Translations under genes and position numbers: made by a program
Assembly (NCBI GenBank): GCA_964019425.1
Contig: OZ025857.1
Location: 558,001 to 622,000, forward strand
Length of the DNA: 64,000 bases
Reading direction: 5' to 3'
Source: Flectonema sp. DT1601
Lineage: Eukaryota; Euglenozoa; Diplonemea; Diplonemida; Diplonemidae
Notes under the pieces: generated by a model
Databases searched by the model: none
Seen by the model: only the letters and a program-made list of their open reading frames with translations
Told to the model about the DNA's origin: nothing
Part shown: one piece after another, positions 24,051-32,682 of the stretch
How the letters are laid out: each line of letters opens with the position of its first letter
Position numbering within the stretch: position 1 is the first letter of the stretch

Positions 24051-26942
24051 ATGTCATACGGAAAACCTCCACCAGTACATCAACTACCACCACAACAGTG
24101 GAGCAATCCTTCAAATCCACAGCAACCATATTCAACTCCTAATCCGAGAGCTGGTTATTCACATAATGGAGCAGAACATCAAGCGAGAGAATTAGATGTT
24201 AGAATGAAACAAGAGCAGGTACAGAGTGATAGAGAAAGAGGTTTTTATGAAGAAAAGGTCGCTGGGCTGCAGCAGACTTTACAAACACTTACGAAACATT
24301 TGGATGAGAAGCAGAGAGAATGTGAAGTTTTGAGAGATGAAAACGAGTCGATGAAATATAATTTCAATATCCATAAAACAGAAACATCGAATACTCTCAC
24401 AAGAAATCTACAACAACAACAACAGGATCTTCAACAAGAAAAAGAACACATCCACTCACACTACAGAACAACAGCAGCAGAGCTTAAGAAGAGAGAAGAC
24501 CAACTACTTCAGTTGCAAGCAGAGAAAGACGCTCTCAAAGAATGGCTCGACAATGGTGTTGCTGAATGTAAAAGAGTCGTCGAAGAAGTTGGTGAACTTC
24601 AAAAAGACTTGGAATCCAGCAACTCTGAGATTGCCAGACTAAAAAGAGAAAGAATCGAATCGGAGGAATCTTTAAAAAATGATCGCGAAAAGTTAGAAGG
24701 TACCATCGAACTATTAATGCAAGAAATTAAAATTAACAACGACAAGTTCGAGTCCCTTCAGAATGACGATATCGACAGAGACAGACTACTCGCGCAGCAT
24801 CAAGGAACTGTCCAACGTCAACGGTCTGAAATAACTGATTTAGAAATGGAAATTAAACATTTGAAAAGTCTTTTGTTGGAAAGAGAAAATGCTCTCTCTC
24901 AAAATGCCAGTCTCACTGCCGACATGAAAGTCGTGTCGGATCTTTATTGGGAATTGAAATACCACCTCGAGTTGGGACTCGATGATTTGATTACAGAACC
25001 TGAAAAGATAACACCACCGACAACTGATGAACAAAAACAAGGAGACGAGTCTGAAGACAAGAATCAACAGGAACAACGAGCTGATCCAAAAGAAGCGAAT
25101 GAAATCCCTCCAACGACGTTTCATGAACAGCTGGTGTCTCTTACCTTATCAAGAGATCGTCTTTTTAATATTCTCGATGGACTTCGTCAGGCTGTAGTCG
25201 ACTACCGTAATCAGAAACCCCCTCCACTAACTGGATTTGAATTATCTGCAATGCAGAAAGACATTATTGGAAACGCCTCAACGAATACCTGTTCAGGTGT
25301 CTTCAGGCAGAAGATGACCCTCTCGTCGGAAGATGCTTCTTCGGGTAATTTATCACAGGCCATCCTCTCTCTTGAAGATTCCAGAGATTTGGTCTCTCGT
25401 TTAGCGAGTGAAAGTAATGACAAGGCTGGTGATGTTCTCGATGAATTAATATCGCATTTAATAGTTCCGAATGACGTTCCTCCAGAAGCAATCTTAGCAG
25501 AAACCGTGAGATGTATCCGAGAATCGCATCCTTACCCGGGATTGAACTTGATGGAGCTTCTCGCAATGAGGCTTTTTACCATGCCTGGGTCAGCTGTCGA
25601 TCAACTGTTGTTGCATCCTGGAGTTCCTCTTTACGCAAATCAGTCAGCTTGGGAGCAGTACTCTACGGGGTCTTCTGCACTTGTTAAAAATATAACTTTA
25701 TCAGAGACTCTTCGAACTGTAATGTTGAATCTTTCAAAAAGTCCGGGTGATGAAAAAAATTGGTCGGAAGCGAGGAAATGGTTGAAAATGATTTGTTTAT
25801 TATCTTCCCTAAGTATTCATCAGTGTAGTCCTGACGGTTCAAAGGGGTACACAGCAGAGTCATACCCAATGGCTGTTGTTGATGTTGAGTACCCTGTTGT
25901 TAATGTTGGGCTTACTTCTGCAACTTTAGATAGTAATATTCTAACCAGGGACTCCCCTTTGGGAGCAGCTGGTCTTGAAAATCAACCTGTCACGGTATCG
26001 AACTTGAAGCACGGAAGACACCTTCAAAAAATATCCATGTTCCCAAATGATAATGAAATGCTGATGCCGTTTGGTTGCATTTGGACGCCTTCGTCTACGC
26101 ATTTCGAGGGAACAAATTTACTCGCAGTTGGGCTTATTGAGAATCTTGGACTGCTGGCAGCAACTGCACGCAAAGATGCGGAAATCGCAAGTGCCAGACT
26201 TGAGCAACTTTTAGTCAAAAGAGGTATTCATGAAGCAGTGGAGGCTGCTAATGACAGAATGAAACAAATGGAGTCTCGTCACGAACTTGAGCTTCAGATA
26301 TTTATTTCAAAAGAACACAGCACTCAAGAAGAAGTAACAGCATTGGCTGAGACTATCGTAAAATCACAGCAACTAACAACATCAGCAATCAAAGATAGAG
26401 ACAACGTGTTGTCAAAGTACGCTGAGGCAGAACGCCTTCGAATTCAACAAGAGCTGTCTGCTCAAGATGACGTCCAACATCAAACACAAACAGCAACAAT
26501 CGCACCACTTGGTACTCGACCTCTGTGTGAAGATTGTCTTCAACGACCTGCTGAAGTTGTTTGTACACTTTGTAGAGCTCGAATGTGTTCTATTTGTTCT
26601 GAAAGAGTTCACAGTGGTGGTCTTATGAAGACCCATCCAGTCCGTCCACTCGATCCCCACATCCACGGCGGTGGTAAAAAAAGACGCGCAATAGACACCT
26701 CTATGCTGTCTCAACCGGATGCAACTTCAGTCAGAAAACTCGAATCCCGCTACGAGAAAATGAAAGAACGGTACCAGGCAATGAAAGTTGATTGGACGAA
26801 GTTTGCCGAAGCGACGAAGGCTTGCGCAGTCATTGAGAGAGAGAAGCAAGTGTTGTCTGAATACATTAAAACACTTGAAGTTGAGAACGATGGACTTCGC
26901 AGACTACAAAACACTTCCTACATTCCAAACAGGATGATGTAA
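24051..26942 (+). CDS. Coiled-coil protein with a C-terminal B-box zinc finger
   Basis: This 963-residue single-exon protein begins with a Pro/Gln-rich segment (1-45). A long coiled coil runs from about 48 to 290, with L-x6-L spacing and many Glu, Gln and Arg. Residues about 350-720 look globular and are not recognised. A zinc finger of B-box type lies at about 825-862: C-x2-C, C-x2-C, C-x2-C, then H and a final T-H-P. A last coiled coil covers about 890-950. B-boxes bind zinc and mediate protein contacts, and the layout suggests a cytoskeletal or trafficking scaffold that dimerises through its coils. No RING finger is present, so a TRIM ligase is unlikely. The start is the first ATG after an AAC-rich leader and an AG at 24002-24003. 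Confidence 0.82.
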   Translation: MSYGKPPPVHQLPPQQWSNPSNPQQPYSTPNPRAGYSHNGAEHQARELDVRMKQEQVQSDRERGFYEEKVAGLQQTLQTLTKHLDEKQRECEVLRDENESMKYNFNIHKTETSNTLTRNLQQQQQDLQQEKEHIHSHYRTTAAELKKREDQLLQLQAEKDALKEWLDNGVAECKRVVEEVGELQKDLESSNSEIARLKRERIESEESLKNDREKLEGTIELLMQEIKINNDKFESLQNDDIDRDRLLAQHQGTVQRQRSEITDLEMEIKHLKSLLLERENALSQNASLTADMKVVSDLYWELKYHLELGLDDLITEPEKITPPTTDEQKQGDESEDKNQQEQRADPKEANEIPPTTFHEQLVSLTLSRDRLFNILDGLRQAVVDYRNQKPPPLTGFELSAMQKDIIGNASTNTCSGVFRQKMTLSSEDASSGNLSQAILSLEDSRDLVSRLASESNDKAGDVLDELISHLIVPNDVPPEAILAETVRCIRESHPYPGLNLMELLAMRLFTMPGSAVDQLLLHPGVPLYANQSAWEQYSTGSSALVKNITLSETLRTVMLNLSKSPGDEKNWSEARKWLKMICLLSSLSIHQCSPDGSKGYTAESYPMAVVDVEYPVVNVGLTSATLDSNILTRDSPLGAAGLENQPVTVSNLKHGRHLQKISMFPNDNEMLMPFGCIWTPSSTHFEGTNLLAVGLIENLGLLAATARKDAEIASARLEQLLVKRGIHEAVEAANDRMKQMESRHELELQIFISKEHSTQEEVTALAETIVKSQQLTTSAIKDRDNVLSKYAEAERLRIQQELSAQDDVQHQTQTATIAPLGTRPLCEDCLQRPAEVVCTLCRARMCSICSERVHSGGLMKTHPVRPLDPHIHGGGKKRRAIDTSMLSQPDATSVRKLESRYEKMKERYQAMKVDWTKFAEATKACAVIEREKQVLSEYIKTLEVENDGLRRLQNTSYIPNRMM

Positions 26943-27162
26943 ACGGAATACAACTTCTATTTTGAGTCGTTTAAAAGTGACCTTTTGTTGAATCGATTAG
27001 ATCTTTTCCTTTCTAAGGAAATCTGTACCACATATTACTTTGTTTACTATTTTAGAGTTTTTTATGTTTTTTTTTATTATAGAAATAGAATTTGAGAGAA
27101 AAAAAGAAAAAAAAAAGATCAGATAAATCGTAATCGTAATTAATAATATATATATATATATA
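26943..27162. other. 3' UTR and spacer ending in a (TA)n run
   Basis: The segment after the B-box gene is AT-rich and ends in about nine TA units at 27146-27162, the target of the MITE that follows. Confidence 0.5.
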
Positions 27163-27941
27163 TCAGTCATTCCTTTTTTTTGCGAACAAAAAACACCATT
27201 TTCTCACCGCCTGAGCAAGGTTACACGATATGTTACTTTTGCTCGATTTTTTATTTTTTGGAATCGGGGAGGGTGCGATCTGTAAAATTAGGCATAGGGA
27301 TATACTTTTAAACATGGTAAGTGCTGCTAAAAAGAGATAAACGTCTCTTTGCAAGATTTCCTTGGTACTACTCAATGATAAATATTAATCCCAGACCTGG
27401 AATGGAAAGATCGAGAAAATCTGAGTAAAAAACACCCCTAATTTTTTTTTTTTTACTATTTTTTTTCCTTCTCCCGCACTCAGGAGATATGCACCTTTTT
27501 GCTAACTAATCAACCCTAGTAGCAATTATGTAAGGAAAATGTTGCATCTATATAAAGAAAATGTTTTCATTAAGTATCAAAGTAGGTACAAAAAGACAGG
27601 TAGTAACAATCTGCCTCACCGGCACATGCTTAGTACTCTTTAATATATTTTTGCTCGATTGTTTTTTCTCTGGATCCCGCTGGGCCAGCAGTGTAAAATT
27701 AGACCCTTCGAGTAATTTTTAGTTTTGGTACTTGTCCACGGCTGAGCTGATTTAGTAAACCACAAAATCTCTTTTCTCAATTCGGGAGAGAAGTATGTGA
27801 TGCCAACCTCCCGATTTCGGACGGAAATGAACCCAACGATGCAGCGCATTAAAATGCCGCTTCGATCGAAATTTTTACATTTTTTTTTTGAAAAAAATTT
27901 TCAGTGTCCAGAATTTGTTCGCAAAAAAAAGGAATGACTGA
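27163..27941. mobile_element. 779-bp MITE with perfect 28-bp inverted ends
   Basis: The left end (27163-27190) starts TCAGTCATTCC and ends GCGAACAAA; the right end (27914-27941) is its exact reverse complement over 28 bp. The element sits in a TA run, so TA target duplications are likely, as for Tc1/mariner-type elements. No transposase frame is inside: the ORFs on the minus strand are short and unlike any transposase. Two internal segments about 410 bp apart (near 27240 and 27650) share TTTTGCTCGATT and TGTAAAATTAG, which suggests an internal duplication. Perfect ends suggest recent movement, but the family cannot be fixed without its autonomous partner. Confidence 0.8.
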
Positions 27942-28002
27942 TATATATATTTTTTTTTTTTTTTAATTTCCCTGCAATTAGACATCGTGGGTTACAAAAA
28001 TT

Positions 28003-29823
28003 ATGCAATCAATTCTACTGCTGGTAACGCTCTTGGTTAGTAGTCAGAGTATGTTAGATCATAAGATTAAATTACTGAGAAATAATAACACGATAGCAAC
28101 ATTATTGGAAAGGATGGGGGCGACTTGGGATGCAAATGAAAATGGAATTTGGGGAAGGTTGGGCGTTAGTGATGAAGTGAAATCGTTAGTTGTAATTGGA
28201 GGAAGTGATTTCAGTACTGTTGAGTATTTAGTAAGCATCGGGTACACTGTGTGGGGACGACGAAAGAAATGTGCGATCGTTGCTTGTTGTAGAGAGTCAG
28301 TTGGGTATTCAACTTACTTGGCTGATATGTCAAATCCAAAAAAACCAACTGGGGAGTTTGTAACATTCATTCACGGACATCTTGAAGCATGGCATCAAAC
28401 TGATGATATCCATTCACTTATTCAGCAGTCGATTCTCTGCGCATCTCAAACTGGTCGATACGCTTCTCTAGGTTGGATTTACCAGCCGAGTATTCCTGCT
28501 TGGATTGAGAAGTATGACTTTGAAACAAGATGGAAAAGGAGCAGCCTTCATCCGTTACTTCCAGCTCCGTCAGTATTCAATGGGTTTATGGGGGGGCAAT
28601 TCACGATATTACAGAAGTTGATCGGAATGAGATCAGAAAAGTTTTACGAAACGCTGTTGGGAGTTGTGTCTCCTCAAAAGAAGTTGTTAAAGAATAAAAA
28701 GTTTTGTGAACTGGACGCGTTCGATTTGGAGTTCACTTGGGGATACATCTTTGGTGAAGATCCAAATATTAACACGACGTCAAAAACCTTATACCCAGCT
28801 GGTACTTGTACTGGTGCTAAGAAGAAGCCTCGGTTAACAAAACCGTTATTAAGATGGCCAACTTCTGGAAGGCAATTTTTTCACGACGCTGAAGGCTGGT
28901 GGATGTTTCCATCGGCACCAAAAGATGAGATTAGAATTACAGTCGTCTTTGGAAGTGATCCAACAGAACTGATGACGTCAAACATCATCGAGTCAATCTT
29001 ATCGACATCACTCGGTAGTACTTTTGGTGTTTGGATTCGTCAGCCAACATACAACTGTCCATACGGCTCTGTCAACGTGAATCTTTTTGTTGGAGGTGCT
29101 CCGTGTAGTCACACAGAAGGATATTCGAGATTTATGGCTCATTATGGTCTTGATGATGTAAATGGAGCTGATCATCGTGACTTACAATCTGATGTGTTTG
29201 TATTCGTATCTGGTTTAATTAACATATCTGCTACTGATATCTTATACGCAGCCTTGAAAAGCAGAGAACGAAAAGGTTATTTCCCTGCTGGAAAATTCGC
29301 CAGACCACATGCACGTCCGGTGATGGTTAGGTCCTGGCCAAGGGAATCACCTTTCAAAGCAGCTGGTCAGGGTTTCGCAACAAGTGACTTCGTAGTCCCT
29401 GCTAAGTCAGTCTATGAAATAGACCCGATGAATGTCGGGTACGTGAGAGAGTTGACTACTCCCTTAGTTATTTTACATTTAAAATTTCTTGAATTTTATT
29501 GGCACACTATTTTTGGTGAACCAAATCAGCTTACCATCGACACGGTAAGTCCCTCCGACAATATTTATGTCCTTCTGAAATACAGCACCCCAGATGATAC
29601 GGAATATAACAATCGGAAGACTGGTGAGTGGAATACTGCTTTTCTCTCTCTCACGTTGTTACTTGTCGTTGTTATTATAAGGTTGTATTTTATAAGGGCA
29701 AATCGACCAGTTAAAATATACATCAATTTACTATTTACTGCTACCATGAAGAACGGTACTGAACTGTTCCTGAGGTTCGCAACCCGTGATTCCCATGTTG
29801 AGGAGGAGAAAGAAGCAGTTTGA
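28003..29823 (+). CDS. Secreted or membrane protein with a DUF3431-like domain
   Basis: This 606-residue single-exon protein starts 22 bases after an AG at 27980-27981 that follows a T tract. Residues 1-16 are a probable signal peptide (S-I-L-L-L-V-T-L-L-V-S-S). Residues about 95-225 resemble DUF3431: F-V-T-F-I-H-G-H-L-E-A-W-H-Q at about 118-132, matching the family's F-x-H-G-H-x3-W-H, and G-G-Q-F-x6-I-x6-F-Y-E at 197-216, matching its Q-F-x-V-x7-P-x2-F-Y region. That family may be glycosyltransferase-related but its reaction is not known to me. Residues about 280-500 are unassigned and carry several Cys. A membrane segment lies at about 543-562 (L-L-L-V-V-V-I-I), with a short basic then acidic tail inside. 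A single-pass surface or secretory-pathway protein fits best. Confidence 0.7.
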   Translation: MQSILLLVTLLVSSQSMLDHKIKLLRNNNTIATLLERMGATWDANENGIWGRLGVSDEVKSLVVIGGSDFSTVEYLVSIGYTVWGRRKKCAIVACCRESVGYSTYLADMSNPKKPTGEFVTFIHGHLEAWHQTDDIHSLIQQSILCASQTGRYASLGWIYQPSIPAWIEKYDFETRWKRSSLHPLLPAPSVFNGFMGGQFTILQKLIGMRSEKFYETLLGVVSPQKKLLKNKKFCELDAFDLEFTWGYIFGEDPNINTTSKTLYPAGTCTGAKKKPRLTKPLLRWPTSGRQFFHDAEGWWMFPSAPKDEIRITVVFGSDPTELMTSNIIESILSTSLGSTFGVWIRQPTYNCPYGSVNVNLFVGGAPCSHTEGYSRFMAHYGLDDVNGADHRDLQSDVFVFVSGLINISATDILYAALKSRERKGYFPAGKFARPHARPVMVRSWPRESPFKAAGQGFATSDFVVPAKSVYEIDPMNVGYVRELTTPLVILHLKFLEFYWHTIFGEPNQLTIDTVSPSDNIYVLLKYSTPDDTEYNNRKTGEWNTAFLSLTLLLVVVIIRLYFIRANRPVKIYINLLFTATMKNGTELFLRFATRDSHVEEEKEAV

Positions 29824-30751
29824 AGGAAACTTTTTATTTTCTTTGTCATCAGAACGTTTTTTTTTTTTGTCGTTATAATTTTAGCGTTAACTTTTTTATT
29901 TTTTTTTTTATTTAAACGCAGATAGATGCTTTTAGTTTAGTCTGACGCAACGGCTCTCTGTGTTTAAGTCTACAAACGTACCTTCTTTGCAGGGAAAGCA
30001 GAGAGATGCACTCACAAGGGAGAACTTGTCAGGATGAAGTAGAGCGCATTGTACTGAGAGGGGACGTTGACAACATTTCATACTGTCTGACTCACAAGAC
30101 CTAAGTTTCCCCCTCAGAAAATTAAAATAAAGAACGTTTTTTTTGTTGTTTTTCTCAATCTTAAATGCAGCATCAAATTTCCCCCTTCTTTCAAAATACG
30201 ATAACCGAAAACCGAAAAGAAGAAAAGAAATTTACATTCTCCGTAATTGACTGCACGGGGTGTTCAACTTGGCCCCCGAACTACATTCTGGATACTCGTA
30301 TTAACATTATTTTAGTTATGTACGAGAGAATACATTATCTTTGCTTTTTCAGCTGCTGTTCTAAAATGAAAGCTCAGTTTTTTTTTTTTTTTTTTTTTTT
30401 TCAGTTTATACCTTATTGTTTTGGTATTATAAAGTTATTACTGTTACTGGTTACAAATGAATGATACAATAATGTTATACTAAATGATACATTTTTTTTT
30501 TCTTTTTTTCTTTTTCCCCTGTTTTTTTGCAGAGAAGATACTATTCAGATTAAAGAGTGGTGTATTTATTTTACGTGTGTAGTCGGTGTGTGTCTGAGTG
30601 GTTTTTTTTTTGTTTTGTTTTTCTTGTTTGTTGCTAAGCTTTTACTGCAGCAATGGTCTGAAGTAAATGTCTGAATGGTTTTTGTTTTGATGTTTCTTTC
30701 ATATCCGTCTTTGAAGAAAGTGATCTTCGAAAAAAAAAAAAAAAATAAAAT
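29824..30751. other. Spacer with homopolymers and one small ORF
   Basis: Mostly T-rich. A patch of ordinary complexity at about 29930-30110 holds a 32-codon ORF listed separately. A 99-codon frame at 30165-30464 includes a T run and has no recognisable features, so I leave it out. Confidence 0.5.
30006..30104 (+). CDS. Possible small ORF, 32 residues
   Basis: ATG at 30006 lies 14 bases after CTTCTTTGCAG, a good acceptor-like signal. It opens a short frame of balanced composition that contains E-V-E-R-I-V-L-R-G-D-V-D. The surrounding spacer is T-rich and low complexity, so the patch stands out. It could be a micro-protein, a last exon or chance. Confidence 0.25.
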   Translation: MHSQGRTCQDEVERIVLRGDVDNISYCLTHKT

Positions 30752-31147
30752 AAGGGAAACCACAAAAATAAGTTGTGAAAATTCTAACTACTCGAAACAA
30801 CCCAACATGAAAAATGTTCTCCTTATAAATTTCTCTTGAGGGCAGGCCTTCGGTCTTTGACCACTGCTCTAGTTATATGCTCGACTCTTTGTTTTCCTTA
30901 TCGATGGTAGGAATGGTAACCGAATTGGCTTCGTGTGTCCAATTTAATGGACGCGTGACCATCATTTCATTTTCGTTGCCGCTCTTCTGACTTCCTCAGG
31001 CGGAGCCTTCCAAATGTTTCCCGTGTTTTCCAATTGTCAGACGTAAGTCAAAAAAGAAAGTTAAAAAGACTCGGACAAACACGGGAAGTGAAAAGAACAA
31101 AAACAAGGAGTCTGGAAGCACAGACAAGTGTAACCAAAAAAAAAAAA
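30752..31147 (+). mobile_element. Short RIME-like derivative of the 2A LINE
   Basis: The first ~59 bp end with CTCGAAACAACCCAACATGA (30791-30810), which also occurs in the 5' leader of the full-length LINE (53407-53426). From about 30817 the sequence jumps to the LINE 3' UTR (CTCCTTATAAATTTCTCTTG), follows it with scattered differences, and ends in an A run. All of ORF1 and ORF2 is missing. This 5'-end plus 3'-end build is that of RIME relative to ingi in trypanosomes: a non-autonomous passenger mobilised by the LINE. A 14-base gap in the 3' UTR (after GGCCTTCGG) separates this copy from the full-length one. I could not define target duplications. Confidence 0.72.
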
Positions 31148-32682
31148 TCAGAATTTTCGGAGGTCCGGTGATTTACTGGTATGACCGCCACTCTTTTTTT
31201 CTCTCATTTTCGTGATGGCGGAGAATGTAACCAAATCATTGTCAAAGGGCGGATTGATCACGCACTGGTCAGGTTGAAACATATTCCCGTTGCAATAAAT
31301 CACCAAGACCCCTCCCGTGTGATCAATCACTCAAATATGTTACTGAGTTCCAGCGAGACTAAGACCTCCAACCAAAATTCACCAGGTAATTTTCGTCAGG
31401 CATATTCGAACCATCGAAGAACAGAAATTCTCACGTTAGTAAAAGCCTGACCTTTAGAAATGTGGCCTAGCGATCCTCATCATCGATTTAGGTTTCGTGA
31501 CTCAGAAGCCTTTGTTATGTGGCCATCCATCAGTAGCAAATTTGTTTTTTCAGGTTGGACTTTGCACGGGACAGGCGGGCCTTCATTGGGGTTGGGTTTT
31601 CCCAAAAAAGGAAAAAAAAAAAAAAAAAAACTATGTAGTTCTTCTCTTACGATTATATTTGCGTGTGGTAGTCAAATGGCTGTTTTTTTTATATTTTATT
31701 TGTTTATTTTTTTTTAAAATTGTAATCACGAATTCAATAGATTATTGTGATGAATGCGATTTGTTTTTTTTGTTTTTTCAATTCTCCCCCTTTTTTTTTA
31801 TTCTTTGTGTATGTTCAAATCCCTTGTTCTTTTGTCTTCAACTTTCTGAAATTCTCAGGCAGCCCACTTCGTCTTTGGTCCAGTCTCTGAACACAAATCG
31901 AGTGTTTTTTTTTTTTTTTTTTTTTTTTTTTTTGGTGTACTTGCTGCTGGTGAGTGGAGGCTTGTGATTATTCCTAACTTGTCAGGAATTATAAAAAAAA
32001 AAAAAAAAAATTAAAATTAAAATAACCCTTCGTTGGTTTTCGGGTTTAGTTGATCTACGAATCGTGATGAAGATACAATTTTTCTCTATCTCTTTTTTTT
32101 TTTCTTTCTATCCCCCTTAAGTCAACTTACATGTTCTTTGATTGACAACTACAAATGTTTTTCAATCAAGTACTTTGATATTAATTTTGTTTTAAATACC
32201 CAAAAAGTTGTTACTATTTTTGCCTTCAATCATTTACTTTGATATTTATTAATATTTAATACCTGGTCTACCGAATACCCATATTCGTTTCGACAGCACA
32301 CATGTGATTTCATCGATACAAACTCTCAGCAGGCTGACTATCTGGCTCATAATAGTAACAGCAAGACTACTCACAGAAGTAGCAACCACTTCCTTGTGAA
32401 CTCTCTAAAGGAACGACTCTAGCCCCCAGCGATTCGCGCAGAATGTGGGATTACTCTCGAAACCTAATGGTTACTTTAATATGCTAAGTTGCGCATCACC
32501 CGTAGTCACTGTATTTAAAACTAATGTTAAATTATCTTTATGTTTTTATGATACAACACAGTTGTAATTTTTACAAAATCGAACATACATCCCCCCATTT
32601 GCCCTTTTTCTTCATTCACATCACATTTATGTTTCTTTGTTTTTGTTAAGGGGAACTTATTATTAGGTTTCTTGATTTTCTA
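31148..32682. other. Accessory spacer with repeat copies
   Basis: No gene is recognised. Frames at 31460-31967 cross A and T runs and are Phe-rich artefacts. A T run of about 31 lies near 31904-31934. Blocks B (32137-32225) and A (32450-32600) of the 23.7-kb repeat are here, separated by about 225 bp of higher-complexity sequence of unknown origin. Confidence 0.5.
32137..32600. repeat. Intergenic repeat, blocks B then A
   Basis: TTTGATTGACAACTAC starts block B and CTCTCGAAACCTAA starts block A. Both match the spacer at 23.7-24.0 kb with roughly one difference in six to eight bases. The middle ~225 bp are absent from the other site. Confidence 0.55.

Noticed and set aside
31460-31967. Two overlapping ORFs near a T run
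   Set aside because: They cross A and T runs in two frames and show no family signal.
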